64,000 bases of DNA from Podarcis raffonei. Lineage: Eukaryota; Chordata; Lepidosauria; Squamata; Lacertidae. Within the stretch, counting starts at the first letter, position 1. The number at the start of each line of letters is the position of its first letter. Position numbers and translations under genes: made by a program. Positions 1 to 12,995 of the stretch are shown here, in pieces. The stretch covers positions 43,074,501-43,138,500 of the forward strand of contig NC_070615.1 in the NCBI RefSeq assembly GCF_027172205.1. The letters run 5' to 3'. The notes under the pieces were generated by a model. The model was not told the DNA's origin and did not search any database. It saw only the letters and a list, made by a program, of their open reading frames with translations.

Positions 1-1443
1 CAAAGAAGATACACAAAATATAATTGCAGTTATCATCATCACCACCATTTTCTGTCCACTCTAAACCTCATTCAGCTTCCCACATTTTTCTTCTTCCTTC
101 TCCCCTAGTTCAAAAAAAGTAAAATGTTCATGCATCATGGAGACTGGGAAACATTTCCATCAAAACACTCAACTTTTAAAAACCCTGTTATTTATCTGAT
201 GGCAAAGAAAGCAATGGATCACATGGACTTCAGAATGAAAAAGGCTGGGACAGGAAATGTATCAATTTTTTATTATCTAAACATGATTTCATTTTGAAGG
301 AAAACATGAAAATTCACAGTTGCCTATTCTTAATCTCATCTAAACTTGAAAGCTTTGGCATCTAATTATTTCAACATGGGGTTTGAAGAACAAGCCTGAA
401 ATGGAGGCACCAACTTCCTGTTGCTATTCCTTGAATATTTTTACACAGCGTCATTTTTTTCCCACCCTGCCTTTTTCCTGTAGTGAATTTTTACACCATG
501 ACTTAGACTTGACCACCACTGAACCATGCACATACACACACACAACCACCCATACAGCTGGATCCTGCATTATTCCCAGATGCACAGTGATCTTGAGCTA
601 CATTTATAATGCAAAGAGCCAAGAAAAGCGTGAGAGAAATTTCCCTACATTTTAATCAATTTATTTCTCCATCGTGTAATCCAACATTTTCCTGTTTTGT
701 CACATATAAAGCCATGTGCATATTTTCTGAATTTGAGCTTTAAAATACTAGAAGAGCCTTATTTAAAATAAAAGCAAAATAATTACTACAGAAAGCTGAG
801 GAAATAATCAGCTCCATATGGACTTTTAAATATAACACCATGAATGAATGCATGTGCCAAGTCCACCCACCCACCAAATTAGAGTTCTGAGAATTATGCA
901 TAATTCATTTAGATAACTAGTTTCATCCAGCCTCCAACAACAGTAAAAAGCAATTTAGTGTATCAAGCAATTTAACACAGATTTTTTTAAAAGGTTAGTT
1001 ATCCCCCCAAACTAGATAAACTTGGTCACAAATTACAATGATATATGGCAAGCTGTTTTTCCATGGGGATAGGGCTTCTGTGTCAGGCAGGAGAAAAGTT
1101 CTGTAGTTGTTGCCATATGCCAGTTGCTGAGCTGGGGTTGCTTTCCAGCATTAAGTGTGAGAGGTTGTATCATTCCCATTGAGTCAGTACCGTATGTTTC
1201 AACTTATGAACTACTGTCTCAGCATGCTAGTTCCCATGATCGGGCTGTAAATCCTTTGTGACTTTATTTGACCTACACTTGGGGATGTTCAGGTCCCAAG
1301 GCTTGGCGTAAGAGAGAGGTATGGTAAGTCAGAATGGGACATCTCTGCACCACTTGCAACAACTGGAATGCCACTTGATCTGTCACAATGCAACCTACAG
1401 ACCAGAGATTATCACATGCCATCATGCAATTCATTGCAAAGTA

Positions 1444-1580
1444 CAGTGGTACCTCGGGTTAAGAACTTACTGTAATACGTTCTGGAGGTCTGTTCTTAAC
1501 TTGAAACTGTTCTTAACCTGAGGTACCACTTTAGCTAATGGGGCCTCCCGCTGCCGCCGCTGCACGATTTCTGTTCTCAT
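1444..1580 (-). mobile_element. pogo/Tigger-like MITE, truncated
   Basis: The sequence opens with CAGTGGTACCTCGGGTTAAG after a TA dinucleotide, and continues as the reverse complement of the full copies at 17,618 and 56,892. It is cut off inside the shared CTGTTCTCATCCT stretch, where an unrelated hAT-type fragment begins. The terminal sequence and TA target site fit the pogo/Tigger branch of Tc1/mariner. There is no coding capacity. Confidence 0.65.
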
Positions 1581-1733
1581 CCTATGCCCCACAAATAACC
1601 CAGAGATGCATTTTAAATAAAAGGACACATTCTACTCTTGTAAAAGCTTGCTGATTCCTGGACCATCCGCGGGCCGAATTTAGAAGGCGATTGGGCTGGA
1701 TCTGGCCCCCGGGCCTTAGTTTGCCTACCCATG
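1581..1733 (+). mobile_element. hAT-type MITE fragment
   Basis: This stretch shares the ACCCAGAGATGCATTTTAAA block and the terminal TTTGCCTACCC sequence with the full elements at 2,307-2,926 and 28,110-28,360. The left part is missing, so it is a partial copy that abuts a Tigger-like MITE. Confidence 0.65.
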
Positions 1734-2306
1734 AACTAGCACATCTCAAACACAAGCTTTATTGATCTGCTTCACCAATAAAGGGGGGGACACTGCAAAA
1801 TAATGTTGCTGTGTAATCCCACCTGCTAGGAGCACCCTATTCCAAGCAGCCTGGAACAGTAACCTTTTAGGCCTGTCAAGATTTAGGAGACTGAGCAGAA
1901 GGAATTAGAAAAAGACAATTTTTTCCTCCCCTTCAAAGGCCTTCCCCTCTTGTACTAAAGTAATACTAGGATGCTTGGGTTCAGACATGGTTGCTATAAA
2001 GTGGGTGGATGGCTTTGGGAAGTGGGAAAGGATGTTTCTTTTCCTTTTTCCCTGAAACATTTCCATTTGGTACAGGGTTGGGAGGAGTTTGTTTTTGTTT
2101 TGCTTTGCTTCAAGGCATTCATCCCTCAGCCTAATCCTCCTTCTACTCACAATATGTAGGGGCTTGAGCAGAACTATTTCCTCTTTGGGCTTCCCCTTCA
2201 TTTCCCTTATTTTTTCCTTCTCTGGCCACCACCATAGCAATGCTCTCACCCATTTATTAAACTGATAAGCTTCTCAGAGTTTGCCAAACTTCTGGAGTTT
2301 TTAGGT

Positions 2307-2926
2307 CAGGGGTCAGCAACCTTTTTCAGCCATGGGCCGGTCCACTGTCCCTCAGACCATGTGGTAAAGGTAAAGGTAAAGGTACCCCTACCCGTACGGG
2401 CCAGTCGTGACCGACTCTGGGGTTGCGCGCCCATCTCGCTTAAGAGGCCAGGGCCAGCACTGTCTGAAGACACTTCCGGGTCACGTGGCCAGTGTGACGA
2501 AGCTGCTCTGGCGAGCCTGCACCAGCGCAGCACACAGAAACGCCGTTTACCTTCCCGCTATAAAGCGGTACCTATTTATCTACTTGCACTTAAGGATGCT
2601 TTCGAACTGCTAGGTGGGAAGGAGCTGGGACCGAACGACGGGAGCTCACCCCGCCGCGGGGATTCGAACTGCCGACCATACGATCGGCAAGTCCTAGGCG
2701 CTGAGGTTTTACCCACAGCGCCACCCGCGTCCCATAGACCATGTGGTAGACTGGACTATATTTTGAAGGGGGGGGAGAATAAATTCCTATGCCCCTATAA
2801 CCCAGAGATGCATTTTAAATAAAAGGACACATTCTACTCATGTAAAAACACGCTGATGTCAGCGGGCCAGATTGAGAAGACGATCGGGTCACATCTGGTC
2901 CCCAGGCCTTAGGTTGCCTACCCCTG
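2307..2926 (+). mobile_element. hAT-type nonautonomous element carrying a SINE
   Basis: The ends are CAGGGGTCAGCAACCT and AGGTTGCCTACCCCTG, which form an imperfect terminal inverted repeat. They are flanked by TTTTAGGT and CTTTAGGT, a 7-of-8 match for the 8-base target duplication of hAT elements. The body matches the copy at 28,110-28,360. A Sauria SINE is inserted at 2,367-2,735, which puts this element before the SINE insertion. Confidence 0.75.
2367..2735 (-). mobile_element. Sauria-type SINE (tRNA head, Bov-B-like tail)
   Basis: On the minus strand the element starts GCGGGTGGCGCTGTGGGTAA, has a B-box-like GGTTCGAATCC core (seen here as GATTCGAACTGC), and ends with the GGTCACGACTGG-type block and a TACCTTTACC tail. 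A perfect 13-base target duplication, AGACCATGTGGTA, lies at 2,354-2,366 and 2,736-2,748. It is moderately diverged and inserted in a hAT-type element. The open frames across it are noncoding. Confidence 0.85.
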
Positions 2927-4577
2927 CTTTAGGTCCTTTTTTCACCTCCAGGATAGATGTATAAGCAGAAGGTAGCCATAGAAAACCAACAATGGGAAGA
3001 TCTGAGATTTTAGCATGGCTGTTACCTTCCGTTTGGGCAGGGACAGACTTTGGTAACCTTTTGTAATATGGCACCCTGTGTAGGACCAAAATTTGGTGGC
3101 CCTCAATGGATCTACTCAATTTTGTACCTCCTCAACTCAGCACTCTCTGCACAGGAACCACACACACCACCCTAAATCTGGTGCTGATTTTGGGGAGCAA
3201 AGCCAGGAATTGAATGTGAACCCAGATGTTAACTCTTCACTCATTTTCTTATCCCTATGTCCTCACCATGAAAACTCTCAGGTCCTTGTCAGACCTTTTA
3301 TGGTGGTGGTGGGTTTTGTTTGAATCTCTTCTCCAATCTACAATCTTCTGTAATGCTAAGGGAGGGAGGGCCCCCATGTATCATTTTTGGGTGGCCCAGT
3401 TTCCCTTCCAAACTGACTGGCACCCAATCACCTGAATTGGCAATTAGAGGCAAAGATGATAATAAGGTGCTCAAAGTTTTAAAAATATCTAGATTTTCTT
3501 TTCCCTCCAATACATGCACAAACATTTCTGCTGGAAGAATGAAAACATACTATTCAAACAGTGCAACATACTCTATTTTCTCATCGCCAGCATCTGCTAG
3601 TGTCTCAACCTCCATGTATGTTGCTATGGAACAGTCAAGCAGCAGCAAGAACTTCCTCTGAGGCAAAGCTATATCACATGCAACTTATTATACACATAGA
3701 GACACAAATCTTTTCCCAGCTACTATCCCACAATAAGATTATTGCTTCAACCCTGAAATCTCGCTTCACTTTAGGAAACTTTAACTAAATAGCTTTACCC
3801 CAAAGCAAGGACAAGCTCATGAAAATGATGTGACAGCTACAATGTCTACAATGACTACAGTGAATAATTATAAACTTGTGAAATTTAAGAAGATGCTCCC
3901 TGGCCCTGCCTGCTCCGGCCTAGCCAATTCTTTCCCTGTACCTCTTTGACCCACCAAACCACTGAGATCCTCACTCCATCTGAAATGCATCCTGATTCTG
4001 TTAGCAGATCCTTCCTTCCCTCCTAGGATAATTGCCACAGCTATAATGTAAACTGTCAGGCTTCTTTCAATGGGCTTATATCCTGTCCTTTCATCAAAGA
4101 TTCTCAGTGTTGGCACAATGTGTTTTTCAAAAAAACACACAAAAAAACCAGAAAAAAGCAGTAACAGTTTAGGGTCCAACACTCCCTTCCATGACGAGAA
4201 AGAGCTAATGTATTGTCCTTCTGTTAGCATAAATTGAGGTGACTGCAAGAGCCCTCTGAGTGCCAGAATGATAACTGAAAGACCTTCCAGCAAACATAAT
4301 GGACAAATAAATTTTTAAGTAGATACATACTCCATCATAATAGGAAATCTACCTGCATGATTTAGTAGGCTGTTTAGGGCTAGGCGTATTAAAGCTTTCA
4401 ACCATCATAGACTTCATTTCTTCTCTAGCCATGGTTAGACAAAAGAAAGAACCTTCAAAAAGTCACAGCTAGGGCTGGGAAGACTTAGGCTGCATACATA
4501 CTATATCTTTAGAGCACATTCCCTCCCCCTCCTCACACAAAAAGAACCTTGGGCACTGTAGTTTGTTAAGGGTGCTG

Positions 4578-5365
4578 GGAATTCATAGAACCATAATTGT
4601 AAAGTTGGAAGGGATTGCAAGGCTCATCTAGTCCAACCGCCTGCAATGCAGGAATCTCAACTAAAGCATCCATGACAGATGGCCATCCAACCTCTGCTTA
4701 AAAGCCTCCAATGAAGAAGAGCCCACCTTCTGAGGGAGCCCGTTCCACTGTCAAACAGCTCTTGCTCTCAGAAAGTTATTCCTGATGTTTAGTCGGAATC
4801 TCCTTTCTTGTAACTTGAATCCACTGGTTCAAGTCCTACCCTCTGGAGCCAGAGAAGAAGAAGAAGAGGAGAAGAAGAGTTTGGATTTGATATCCCGCTT
4901 TATCGCTACCCGAAGGAGTCTCAAAGCAGCTCACAATCTCCTTTCCCTTCCTCCCCCACAACAAACACTCTGTGAGGTGAGTGGGGCTGAGAGACTTCAA
5001 AGAAGTGTGACTAGCCCAAGGTCACCCAGCAGCTGCATGTGGAGGAGCGGAGATGCAAACCCGGTTCACCAGATTACGAGTCTACCGCTCTTAACCACTA
5101 CACCACACTGGCTCTCCATCTTCACAAGCTTGCTCCATCTTCCCTTTGACAGCCTTTTAGACATATCTCCTCTCAGTCTCCTCTTTTTCAGGCTAAACAT
5201 TTCCAGCTTCCTCAACTGTTCTTCATAAGGTTAGGTTTCCAGACACTTGATCATCTTGGTTGTCCTCCTCCTTAAAGTGTGACGCCCAGAACTGGACACT
5301 GTATTCCAGGTGTGGTCTGACCAAGGCAGAATAGTGTGGTACTATTACTTCCCTTGAACTGGACA
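4578..5365 (-). mobile_element. CR1 LINE fragment, antisense, interrupted
   Basis: The plus strand reads AGTTGGAAGGGATTGCAAGG, then TCATCTAGTCCAACC, and later CCAGAACTGGACACTGTATT, the antisense of the CR1 reverse-transcriptase 3' region and tail. The copy is 5'-truncated and decayed. It is split by a MIR-like SINE at 4,849-5,117, so the CR1 insertion came first. Confidence 0.75.
4849..5117 (-). mobile_element. MIR-like tRNA-derived SINE
   Basis: In reverse complement it reads GAGCCAGTGTGGTGTAGTGG, then a TGACCTTGGGC-type block and an ATCCAAA-rich tail, the layout of MIR-class SINEs (tRNA head plus CORE). It interrupts the CR1 fragment. A purine-rich AGAAGAAG tract marks its 3' end. Confidence 0.7.
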
Positions 5366-6329
5366 CTATATATCTTGTTGCTCTGTGAAGGGTAAGCTAC
5401 AGTTCTCAGGAATATTTGCGGGGGGAGGGGGGATGTGCTTAAAAGGTATGGTGCAGACACAGCCTTAAATGGTCAGGCAGAACAAGGTCTCTTCTCCATG
5501 GAGCCAACTCCCTTCCAAATGTCTCATGCACATTTCTGTTCCACAGCTGTAGCCTAGATCTCATTCTCTTCCAGGTGCCTTGGCTTCTTTTTCTATAAGA
5601 GGATATTACAAAACAATTTGCACAAGTACATCATTAGTGCTTTCAAGACGGGACAAAATACACAATCCTGCTAGGAAAGTTTTATTTCAAGGGTCTGTTG
5701 GAGTCAGGAAGCAGACTGGTGGGTCTTATGAGAAAAGTATTCAAAGACTGGCTGAAGAACACACAAGACTTAATACCTCCAATACTTTGTAATTCCCACA
5801 ATACTTTGTAATTCCCCCATACTCAATCTGTTCTGCAATGTTAATTCCACAAACAATCCTTCTGGAGCTATTTCAAGTAATACCATTGCTCTAAATGCAG
5901 AGGTCATATTTAGGTCGCCTGGTGGTATGCAGTGTCCAAGATTTTAAATGTTTTAAAACAGGGATGATTAATTGTGTTGGCCTATGAAGTCTTATTTTTG
6001 AACCAAACTAACTCTTACAGGGGTCATTCACCAACTGCAGTCCATCCAACACCCCAATTTTAGGTTTACCTCAGAAGCACTAAGACCACAATACAGATTC
6101 ATCTGCTGGCAGGCCATGTCCTAAGAAATTAGTTGACCTAATTCACTGCATGGTGGTAAAACTGTCCAATTCCAACCTAGCTAGCTAGAGTCCCAAATAC
6201 ATATGTTCATATGTGGTCACACATTCAACAAATAACAATTTGTTGATCGAAAGGTATTTCAACAGCCACTTGGCTGACTAACATTCTATTGCCTTTTTAA
6301 TGTGTCTGAGGGGGCATTATTGTTTTTTA

Positions 6330-6440
6330 TTTTGCTTTTGTTTTATTATATATATTTTGCTTTCATTTTGTATTTTTATGTTGCGAGCCACACTGTGATC
6401 TTCAGATGAAGGCCAATACAAAATTTAATTAATTAATAAC
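6330..6440 (+). repeat. probable LINE 3' tail
   Basis: A GAGCCACACTGTGATCTTC block with an AT-rich tail ending in TTAATTAATTAATAA resembles the 3' tails of L2-like elements seen elsewhere in the window (for example 35,770-35,830). Only the tail is recognisable and the family is uncertain. Confidence 0.35.
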
Positions 6441-6939
6441 AACAACTGTATCAGGTTGTACAATGCTACTTCATATGTTTCTGATATCACACCCACACTG
6501 TTAGGTGGGAATATATTTTTCAAAAGGAGAATTGAGATTGAGGGTCCTTCCACATGGCAATGGACTTGATGCTTCTCATGCATGCAAGTTTTTTGTTGTT
6601 GTTGTTTTTTGCAGCATCCACGCAGTTGCCCTTATCAAAATCCCGCCCCATGTTCCACCATTACCTCCCCCCCCCCCGGATATACCATTTCTGCAGGGTT
6701 TTCCACAGAAACAGTAAATCTGGAGTAAATAGGGAAAGCAGTATAGCTTGGTATTTTGATAAGGGGCGATGATGTGCGGATGCTGTGCAAAGCTTTCCTG
6801 CATAAGTACTGTAGTGCTGAGTCCACAATAAATTGCAATGTGGAAGCGCCATGAGAAAGACTGTGTTTGTGGCAGTCGCTGCCTTGCTCTAAGCTGGATT
6901 CCTAGAGCAGACATGGATGTGGCAGGTCCAAAGAGTCTT

Positions 6940-7145
6940 GGAGAAGGCTGTGATTCAGTGGTAGAGCATCTGCTTTGCAAGCAGAAGGTCCCAGGTTCAA
7001 TCCCTGATATCTCCAGGTAGAGCTGGAAATGTTCCCTACCTGAAATCCTGGAGAGCTGCTACCAGTCAACATGGGCAATACTGAACAAAATACAGTAGAA
7101 CAATGGCATGACAGAGTATAAGGGAGCTTTCTACATTCCCAAGTA
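6940..7145 (+). mobile_element. tRNA(Ala)-derived SINE
   Basis: An A-box-like TTCAGTGGTAGAGCATCTGC and a B-box GGTTCAATCCC surround CTTTGCAAGC, where an alanine tRNA would carry its anticodon. The body CTGGAGAGCTGCTACCAGTC and the end TATAAGGGAGCTTTCTA follow. Other copies lie at 8,615, 30,690 and 57,781. It is too diverged and too long to be a tRNA gene. Confidence 0.75.
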
Positions 7146-8614
7146 TCACATATATGACACCAGATACAGCAGTGGCCAGCAGGGTGGCACAGGTAGGCCT
7201 GTGTTGCTTTCCTAGCTTCCCAACACCATGTGTCACTGTCGCTTACCAAGACAGGAGGAATGAGGCTGGGGAGCTCGATATGGTGCAGTGCATCAAATCC
7301 AACATTATTGCATCCACACACAGCACCAGGCCCTATGCACCACACACCTCCCATGCTTGGTGAGTGACAGCAACACACAGTGTTTGGAAGGCAAGAGAGC
7401 AATGCAGCTCTACTGTACTGCCACACCGGCTACTACTAACCAGACTGAAAACCAGCTTGACATTGTTTCCTATACAGCTTTTTAAACCTCCAAGATTCTT
7501 TTTGCAGAACTGGCATACTAGGAATTTTAAAAAAGCAAACCCGTAAAAAATACTGTCCTTGTTTCCTAGACTTATGATCCATTACCAAGTAACAAAAATC
7601 TTTGAAAGAAAGTACCTGGAGGGTACAACAGGTCATGAATAAATTAGCAGGAAATACTCGGCTTCATGCTAAAACATATTCAGAGAATTAATGACATGCT
7701 GTGTAATGAATCAACTCTATAAATTACAGATGCTCTCATACAGGGCACAGGAGAGATTTATCTTTACAACTGTGCATTCCAAATGTTTTCAAAGCCCCCA
7801 CATTTCCCTCCCACATTAAAATTAATAAAGACTAATTCAGGATTCAGGATTACAAAAATTATCCTACCCTGCTACCTTTTCAGCCTACACTCCTAAAACT
7901 GCACAAGTAAGTTTCTGATTCATAGTTAAACAACATCAAAAGGTGCTGATGTAATTAGTTATGGAAAAAGTTCACAACATATAGCCTGCAGGGGACTACT
8001 GAGGAATCCATGTTAAAAACATACAAACATTAGCTTTCATTGAGAAAGTAGTCCTGGCTTTCATTAAGAATTAAGTCTCTAGTCCTGAGAGCTAAGGATA
8101 GGAAAGGGAGTAAGAAGAAAACACTAAACAATAAGAGGTTGCATCCAATAGTGGTCCGACTCAGAGAAGATCCACTGAAATCAATGGGCATGACTAACTT
8201 AGGTCTATTAATTGCAAAGGGTCTATCCTGCGTAAAGCACAACTGGATATATAACCCAAGGAAACGAACACAGAAGAAAATGCTTTGATGGTGATTTCAA
8301 TCTCCAAAGTCTTTCAACTGCTTAGATGGCAGGATGCTTTAGGAACCACCTTCAAATGGTGCAAGACCTGCTCAGGGATTGAGAAAGTGTCATAAAAATA
8401 TGATGCTGGCACCAAAACAACCAGCAGTGATTGCACACAGTTTGACTGTGGAATCAGTGCTGCTCATACCCACAGGTTTGTTAACATCATCCACATGATG
8501 ATGTTGCCATCAAAATGTGAGTCTGTATTTTTTAAAAAAATTAATCCGTTTTCCTCTTACTATGGAAAATCCATTCTGTAAAAATAATCTGCAATGCATA
8601 ACATATTACAATGA

Positions 8615-8730
8615 AGAACATCTGCTTTGTGTACAGAAGGTGCCAGATTCAATACTCAGCAACTCCAGGTAGGGCTGAGAATGCCCCCTGACTGAACCTC
8701 TGGAGAACTACTGCCAGTCAGTGTAGACCA
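8615..8730 (+). mobile_element. tRNA(Ala)-derived SINE, partial
   Basis: The fragment shares the CATCTGCTTTG, CAGAAGGTGCCAG and TACTGCCAGTCAGTGTAGAC blocks with the copy at 6,940. The tRNA head is decayed and the 3' end is missing. Confidence 0.6.
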
Positions 8731-8732
8731 TG

Positions 8733-8975
8733 GTGGTCCAACTTTTCATATCACGTGGGCCGCAAGAGTACTTCAACAAAGAACCCGCGGGCCTCACACT
8801 GCTTTGTTGCATGGTGGGGAGAGGCCAAAATTTGATGCCCCCACCCAACCCTCACACTGTCTTCCCTAAGTGAGGCACCAGGCTTTTGGAAGGAGGTGCA
8901 AGGCTCTGGCATGGCCCTAGAGCCCTCCCACATTCTTCCCAAAGCTGGGAAAGTGATGGGGGGCACACCTTAGTA
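8733..8975. mobile_element. hAT-like nonautonomous fragment
   Basis: The stretch contains a GGGCCGCAAG motif and a CCTAGAGCCCTCCCA ... TTCCCAAAGCTGGG block that recurs at 28,523-28,560. It is therefore a dispersed repeat. The ends are not clear and the hAT assignment is tentative. Confidence 0.45.
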
Positions 8976-9779
8976 GTCTTGTTTCCACACACACACACTT
9001 TGAACAGTACACCCTCTCTCCTTGGCCTGCCTGTGTAATGATACAGTCACATCCTGCAGGTTTTTTTTATTTTTATGAAGGCATGTATCATCAGGGCTAC
9101 ACCCCTACCCTATCATCTTCCCCTTTTATGAGTATTGTATACCCCTTTAGGGACATGGCTGGGACAGGCAGTTTCAACATCTGGTTAAGCACCACTTAAG
9201 ACCTGTCTACAAGTAGACATTAGAACTGACTATAGCTGCACCAATGTATTTTTAATGAAACCTTATAACATCATGCTACAGGGTTTTAAGAATCTCCGAA
9301 AGGGAATTAAATAAATGCAACACAGATGTTCACAAAAATACAAACAAGAGTGTTTTTACTTCATAGCAACCAAACAGGTCAAACCATTTCCTTCTTCAGA
9401 CAAATCTCAGGGGTCCACAAAAACACATGGCTTTCTAGCAGATTGTGTGTGTCTGTGCCAAGAAAAAGGAAATGCTGCTGTCCAAAACAACAGTTTGCAG
9501 GGCCAGTATTTTATGAAGCATCTGCTGGATTTAAGCTTACAGTCAAAATCCGAATGGGGTAACAATCATGCAAAATACCCAAGTAACTTTATAGAGATTA
9601 AACCACTGCCGCAGAAAATAAATAAATAAAAAGCATGTCCAAACTGCAAGGTGAATCACTCAGACACGGGACATGCCAAAATTGAAGCAGCAGGCACAAA
9701 CTTTTTCTTGATCCAAGGTACATTTGTGTGTTTTACATTAGACTCCAGTTACACAATCAGACTATTCTTACAAAGTCCA

Positions 9780-9880
9780 TAGTTGGGCAATACCTTTATT
9801 AAAAGCAACAAAAAAGGGGCAAACAGGTGGCAAGCTTTTGAGTTCTCAAGAACTCTTCGTTGGGTAAGTTGTTGCACAGA
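9780..9880 (-). repeat. interspersed repeat, LINE- or Penelope-like 3' end
   Basis: In reverse complement it reads ACGAAGAGTTCTTGAGAACT, then AAAAGCTTGCCACC and AATAAAGGTATTG. This is the kind of module that ends certain sauropsid retroelements. The family cannot be settled from this piece. Confidence 0.4.
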
Positions 9881-11743
9881 GCAGGAGGTGGCAGGACAAG
9901 GGATGAGGGAGTACAAAATTAAGTTCAATGTTGTAGCCATGAGATCATCTGGTAGACTCAATTCCACAATGGAGATTGCAGACTGTACAAGTTCCTCCCA
10001 GGTGCTACAGATATCAGGTTACACACCTAGGATTCTGGAATGAAGCAGCAATGACTGTTTTCCCCATAGTTTTGAGAAAATAAAGCCTAGCTTGTAATCC
10101 AGATCTGTCCAATACCTTAAGCATGCATACAGGTTGCTGGGTATGCAGAGAGCAGAACTAAAGAGAAACATGGTAGTTTTTACCTTGGCAAAGCCAGGGC
10201 TTAATTTTGGATCTTGTATAACGTAAAAGAGTCAATGGAAGCCAAACAGTGCAGCATTACCTAACAGAGGATCTGAAAAAGCAGAGCCCATCTTCAGATG
10301 GTAGAGAATTATCCACCTCTGGTTGCAAATTCTGCCCTGAATGGATAGATTATGTATACTGTACTTCAGGCATATAAAAAGCAAAGGTAGTCTTGTGGGC
10401 CCATAGGGTAAAATTCCCAAGTCTACAGTTGGTAATAGTATTATTAGGACTGTCATGAAGTCATAACAAAATCGATTTGTTAACATTACACATGGTTTTT
10501 CTCTGAGTGAATGGCAGCTATTTGCATTTTTGTAAAAGACACAAAACTGGGGGTGGGGGCTAAATTATGCCACTTGCCATTTGCCTCAATTTTTCTCCAG
10601 CATTCATTCATCTTTCCTGATGAGAACAAAGATAAGCCACAGCTGTAAGACATTCAAATTATTTTAAAATGTTTAATTTTATTTCCTTCAAAAGCAACCT
10701 TGGTTTATAACCTAAACATAAGTAATTTACACATAGTACTAAATATGCATTCTCTCCCCACTCCTCACATTCTCAGTGGAATAGCTTCAGTCCTGTTCTG
10801 GAGGAACAGGTGCCTTGTGCCAAAAAAATAAAATACCAGACTAGGAACTCTTAGAAAGACATTTGCCACAGAGAGACCAAGAACAGGATGAGCAAGCAAC
10901 TATTTCTCCCACTCGAAGAAGGCACTCCCAAAATTCAGGGTTAATGTGTAGACATATCGTAGGCAACATCATAAATGTTTCTGCCATTTTCAGCTTTCCA
11001 TCACTGCATTTAAATGTTATCTTTTTTAAACATAAAAAAGAATGTTATCATTCACAACAGTGCAAAAAAACCAGCAACAAACTTATACATAAGTGGAATT
11101 CTTATTTAAAAAAAGAAAATTTATAAAGCAGCTGCAGCTTAGACTTTATTTCAAAGGGATGGGAAGCAATAAATCAAGTATGAGCAGTACACAAGATAAC
11201 TGAAGCCATACTGTACTATGAATTTGTATTCAAGAAGAGTCCTTACTTAATTTCAGGATAGTATTCTATCCTCAAAACAAACACTCACAATTTTAACAGA
11301 ACATAAAGCTTGCTATCAAATGCCATACTGGATGCCAGGATTTCAATTACTCAAAGGCACCAACACCAAAGAGCTATGATTAATGGGAAGCCTCTTCCAA
11401 CTGAAGCTACATAAAAAGATGAGAATTCAAGCAATCAATTGAGAAGGCAGTATCATCTCAAAAATTCAGTTAAATACAGAGATCTTTGAAATTAGAACAA
11501 AATAGAAGATTAGCACCAATTGTCATATCAACCCTAAGATCACAATGGGAAAGGAAGTTCCAGTGAAACTAGTAGGATATATTTCCAAGTACTTTATTTT
11601 AGGACCTCAATAGAAATAATTTTCTGTCATAACCTAGCATTATTTTAATCTCTACTTAAGTAAAAGGATATTTTAGGCCAAAAGATAAATTGTATAAAAT
11701 GGGATCATATTGTATTGCAAATTAGCTGACATACAACTAACTA

Positions 11744-12995
11744 CGAGGGACGTTCATTAAAGATTTCCCCTGACGTACTTCCCGTGGACTGAGACAAACG
11801 AAACTGGGCACAGTTATTAGTCCTTCTCTACATAGCTACCAGCAAGAGTCAAACACTTTGCCCATCGCTTTATGCAGCTGTGGAGACCTCGTCTTTAGAA
11901 GTCGGCAGGTTGCGTCAGAAGCCACAACTCAGAAATCAGCATTTCATTGTCTGGAGAAAGCTTGCCCTTCAAAAGTAACTTCATGGTTGGAAAGAGGTGA
12001 AAGTCTGATGGTGCGAGGTCAGGAGAATAAGGTGGGTGAGGAAGGATTTCATAGCCACAGGACCATACTTCCATCTGAGCAACATGAGATTTGTGAACTG
12101 GGGTGTTATCCTGCAGGAGGTGGATACCTTTGGTCAGCATACCATGCCTCTCAATTTTGATGGCCTTCCGCAATTTCTGCAGCAGTGAAGCGTAGTATGT
12201 CCCAGTAATTATGGTACCCTTTGCCAGGAAATCCATCATCACTACTCCGCACTGGTCCCAAAAGACTGTGAGCATGACCTTGCCCACTGGCAGTTAGACA
12301 CGTGTCTACTTTGAAGGTGGTAAGGCAGAGTGCTTCCCTTGTTTGGATGGACCCATGTTTCTTCCTGAGTAATTAGTCTGGCGAAGAAGTCATCAAGGTT
12401 TTTGTGACACATGGCCAAAAGAGCCCATGAGCATGTGACTCGTTCCTGCTTCTGGAAAGGCAGCAGCAGCCAGGGAACCCACCGTGCAGACAACTTTCCC
12501 ATGTGCAAATGGTCGTGGATTTTTTTTTCTACAGAGCCCACACTGCTTTTGACATATGCAGCTAGTTGGTTAACGGTTATGCAGCGATCCTCCAAAAATG
12601 TGGCCTTCATTTGCCGGATGGTGTCTTCATCAATGGCAGACTGTGGTCACCCAGGAATGGGAGCCGTTCCACCAAAGTCTGACCACACTTGAACTGACGA
12701 TGCCAGTGCTTGACTACGTCATACGATGGGGCACCCTCCCCTTTTATCTCATTGAACATCTCCCATGATATGCTCCCTTTCAAGTACAGGAACCCAATGA
12801 CCGCTCTGCAATCAACTGATTCCATTATCAGACGTTACTCCACGTTAGCACCCATAACAGAGAAACTGTTAGGAGTTCAGAGCTACAAATTACCGCATTA
12901 CCTATTGAGAGATGTATCATTATACATGTTCAATTTCATCCTCCTACAATAACTGGAAGTGGGTCAGGGGAAATCTTTAATGAGCAACCCTCATA
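11744..12995 (-). mobile_element. mariner transposon, 1,252 bases, transposase broken
   Basis: The ends CGAGGGACGTTCATTAAAGA and, inverted, TGAGGGTTGCTCATTAAAGA form terminal inverted repeats flanked by TA, as expected for mariner. The minus strand encodes a mariner transposase in three successive frames (12,825-12,607, 12,610-12,242, 12,287-11,895), so at least two frameshifts are present. The DNA-binding part (AVIGFLYLKG) is followed by the catalytic core. The usual TGDETW motif reads TQEETW, replacing the first catalytic aspartate with glutamate. The second motif, LLQDNTPVH, and the PPYSPDLAPSDFH motif spaced as in D,D34D are kept. It lies in CYTH3 intron 1 and can no longer make transposase. 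Confidence 0.92.

Noticed and set aside
2361-2822. A 153-codon plus-strand frame
   Set aside because: It runs antisense through a Sauria SINE and its hAT host. The frame is a by-product of the repeat.
6949-7020. Possible tRNA gene
   Set aside because: It has A- and B-box-like sequence but no cloverleaf with paired acceptor ends, and the same sequence continues into a SINE body found at three other sites.
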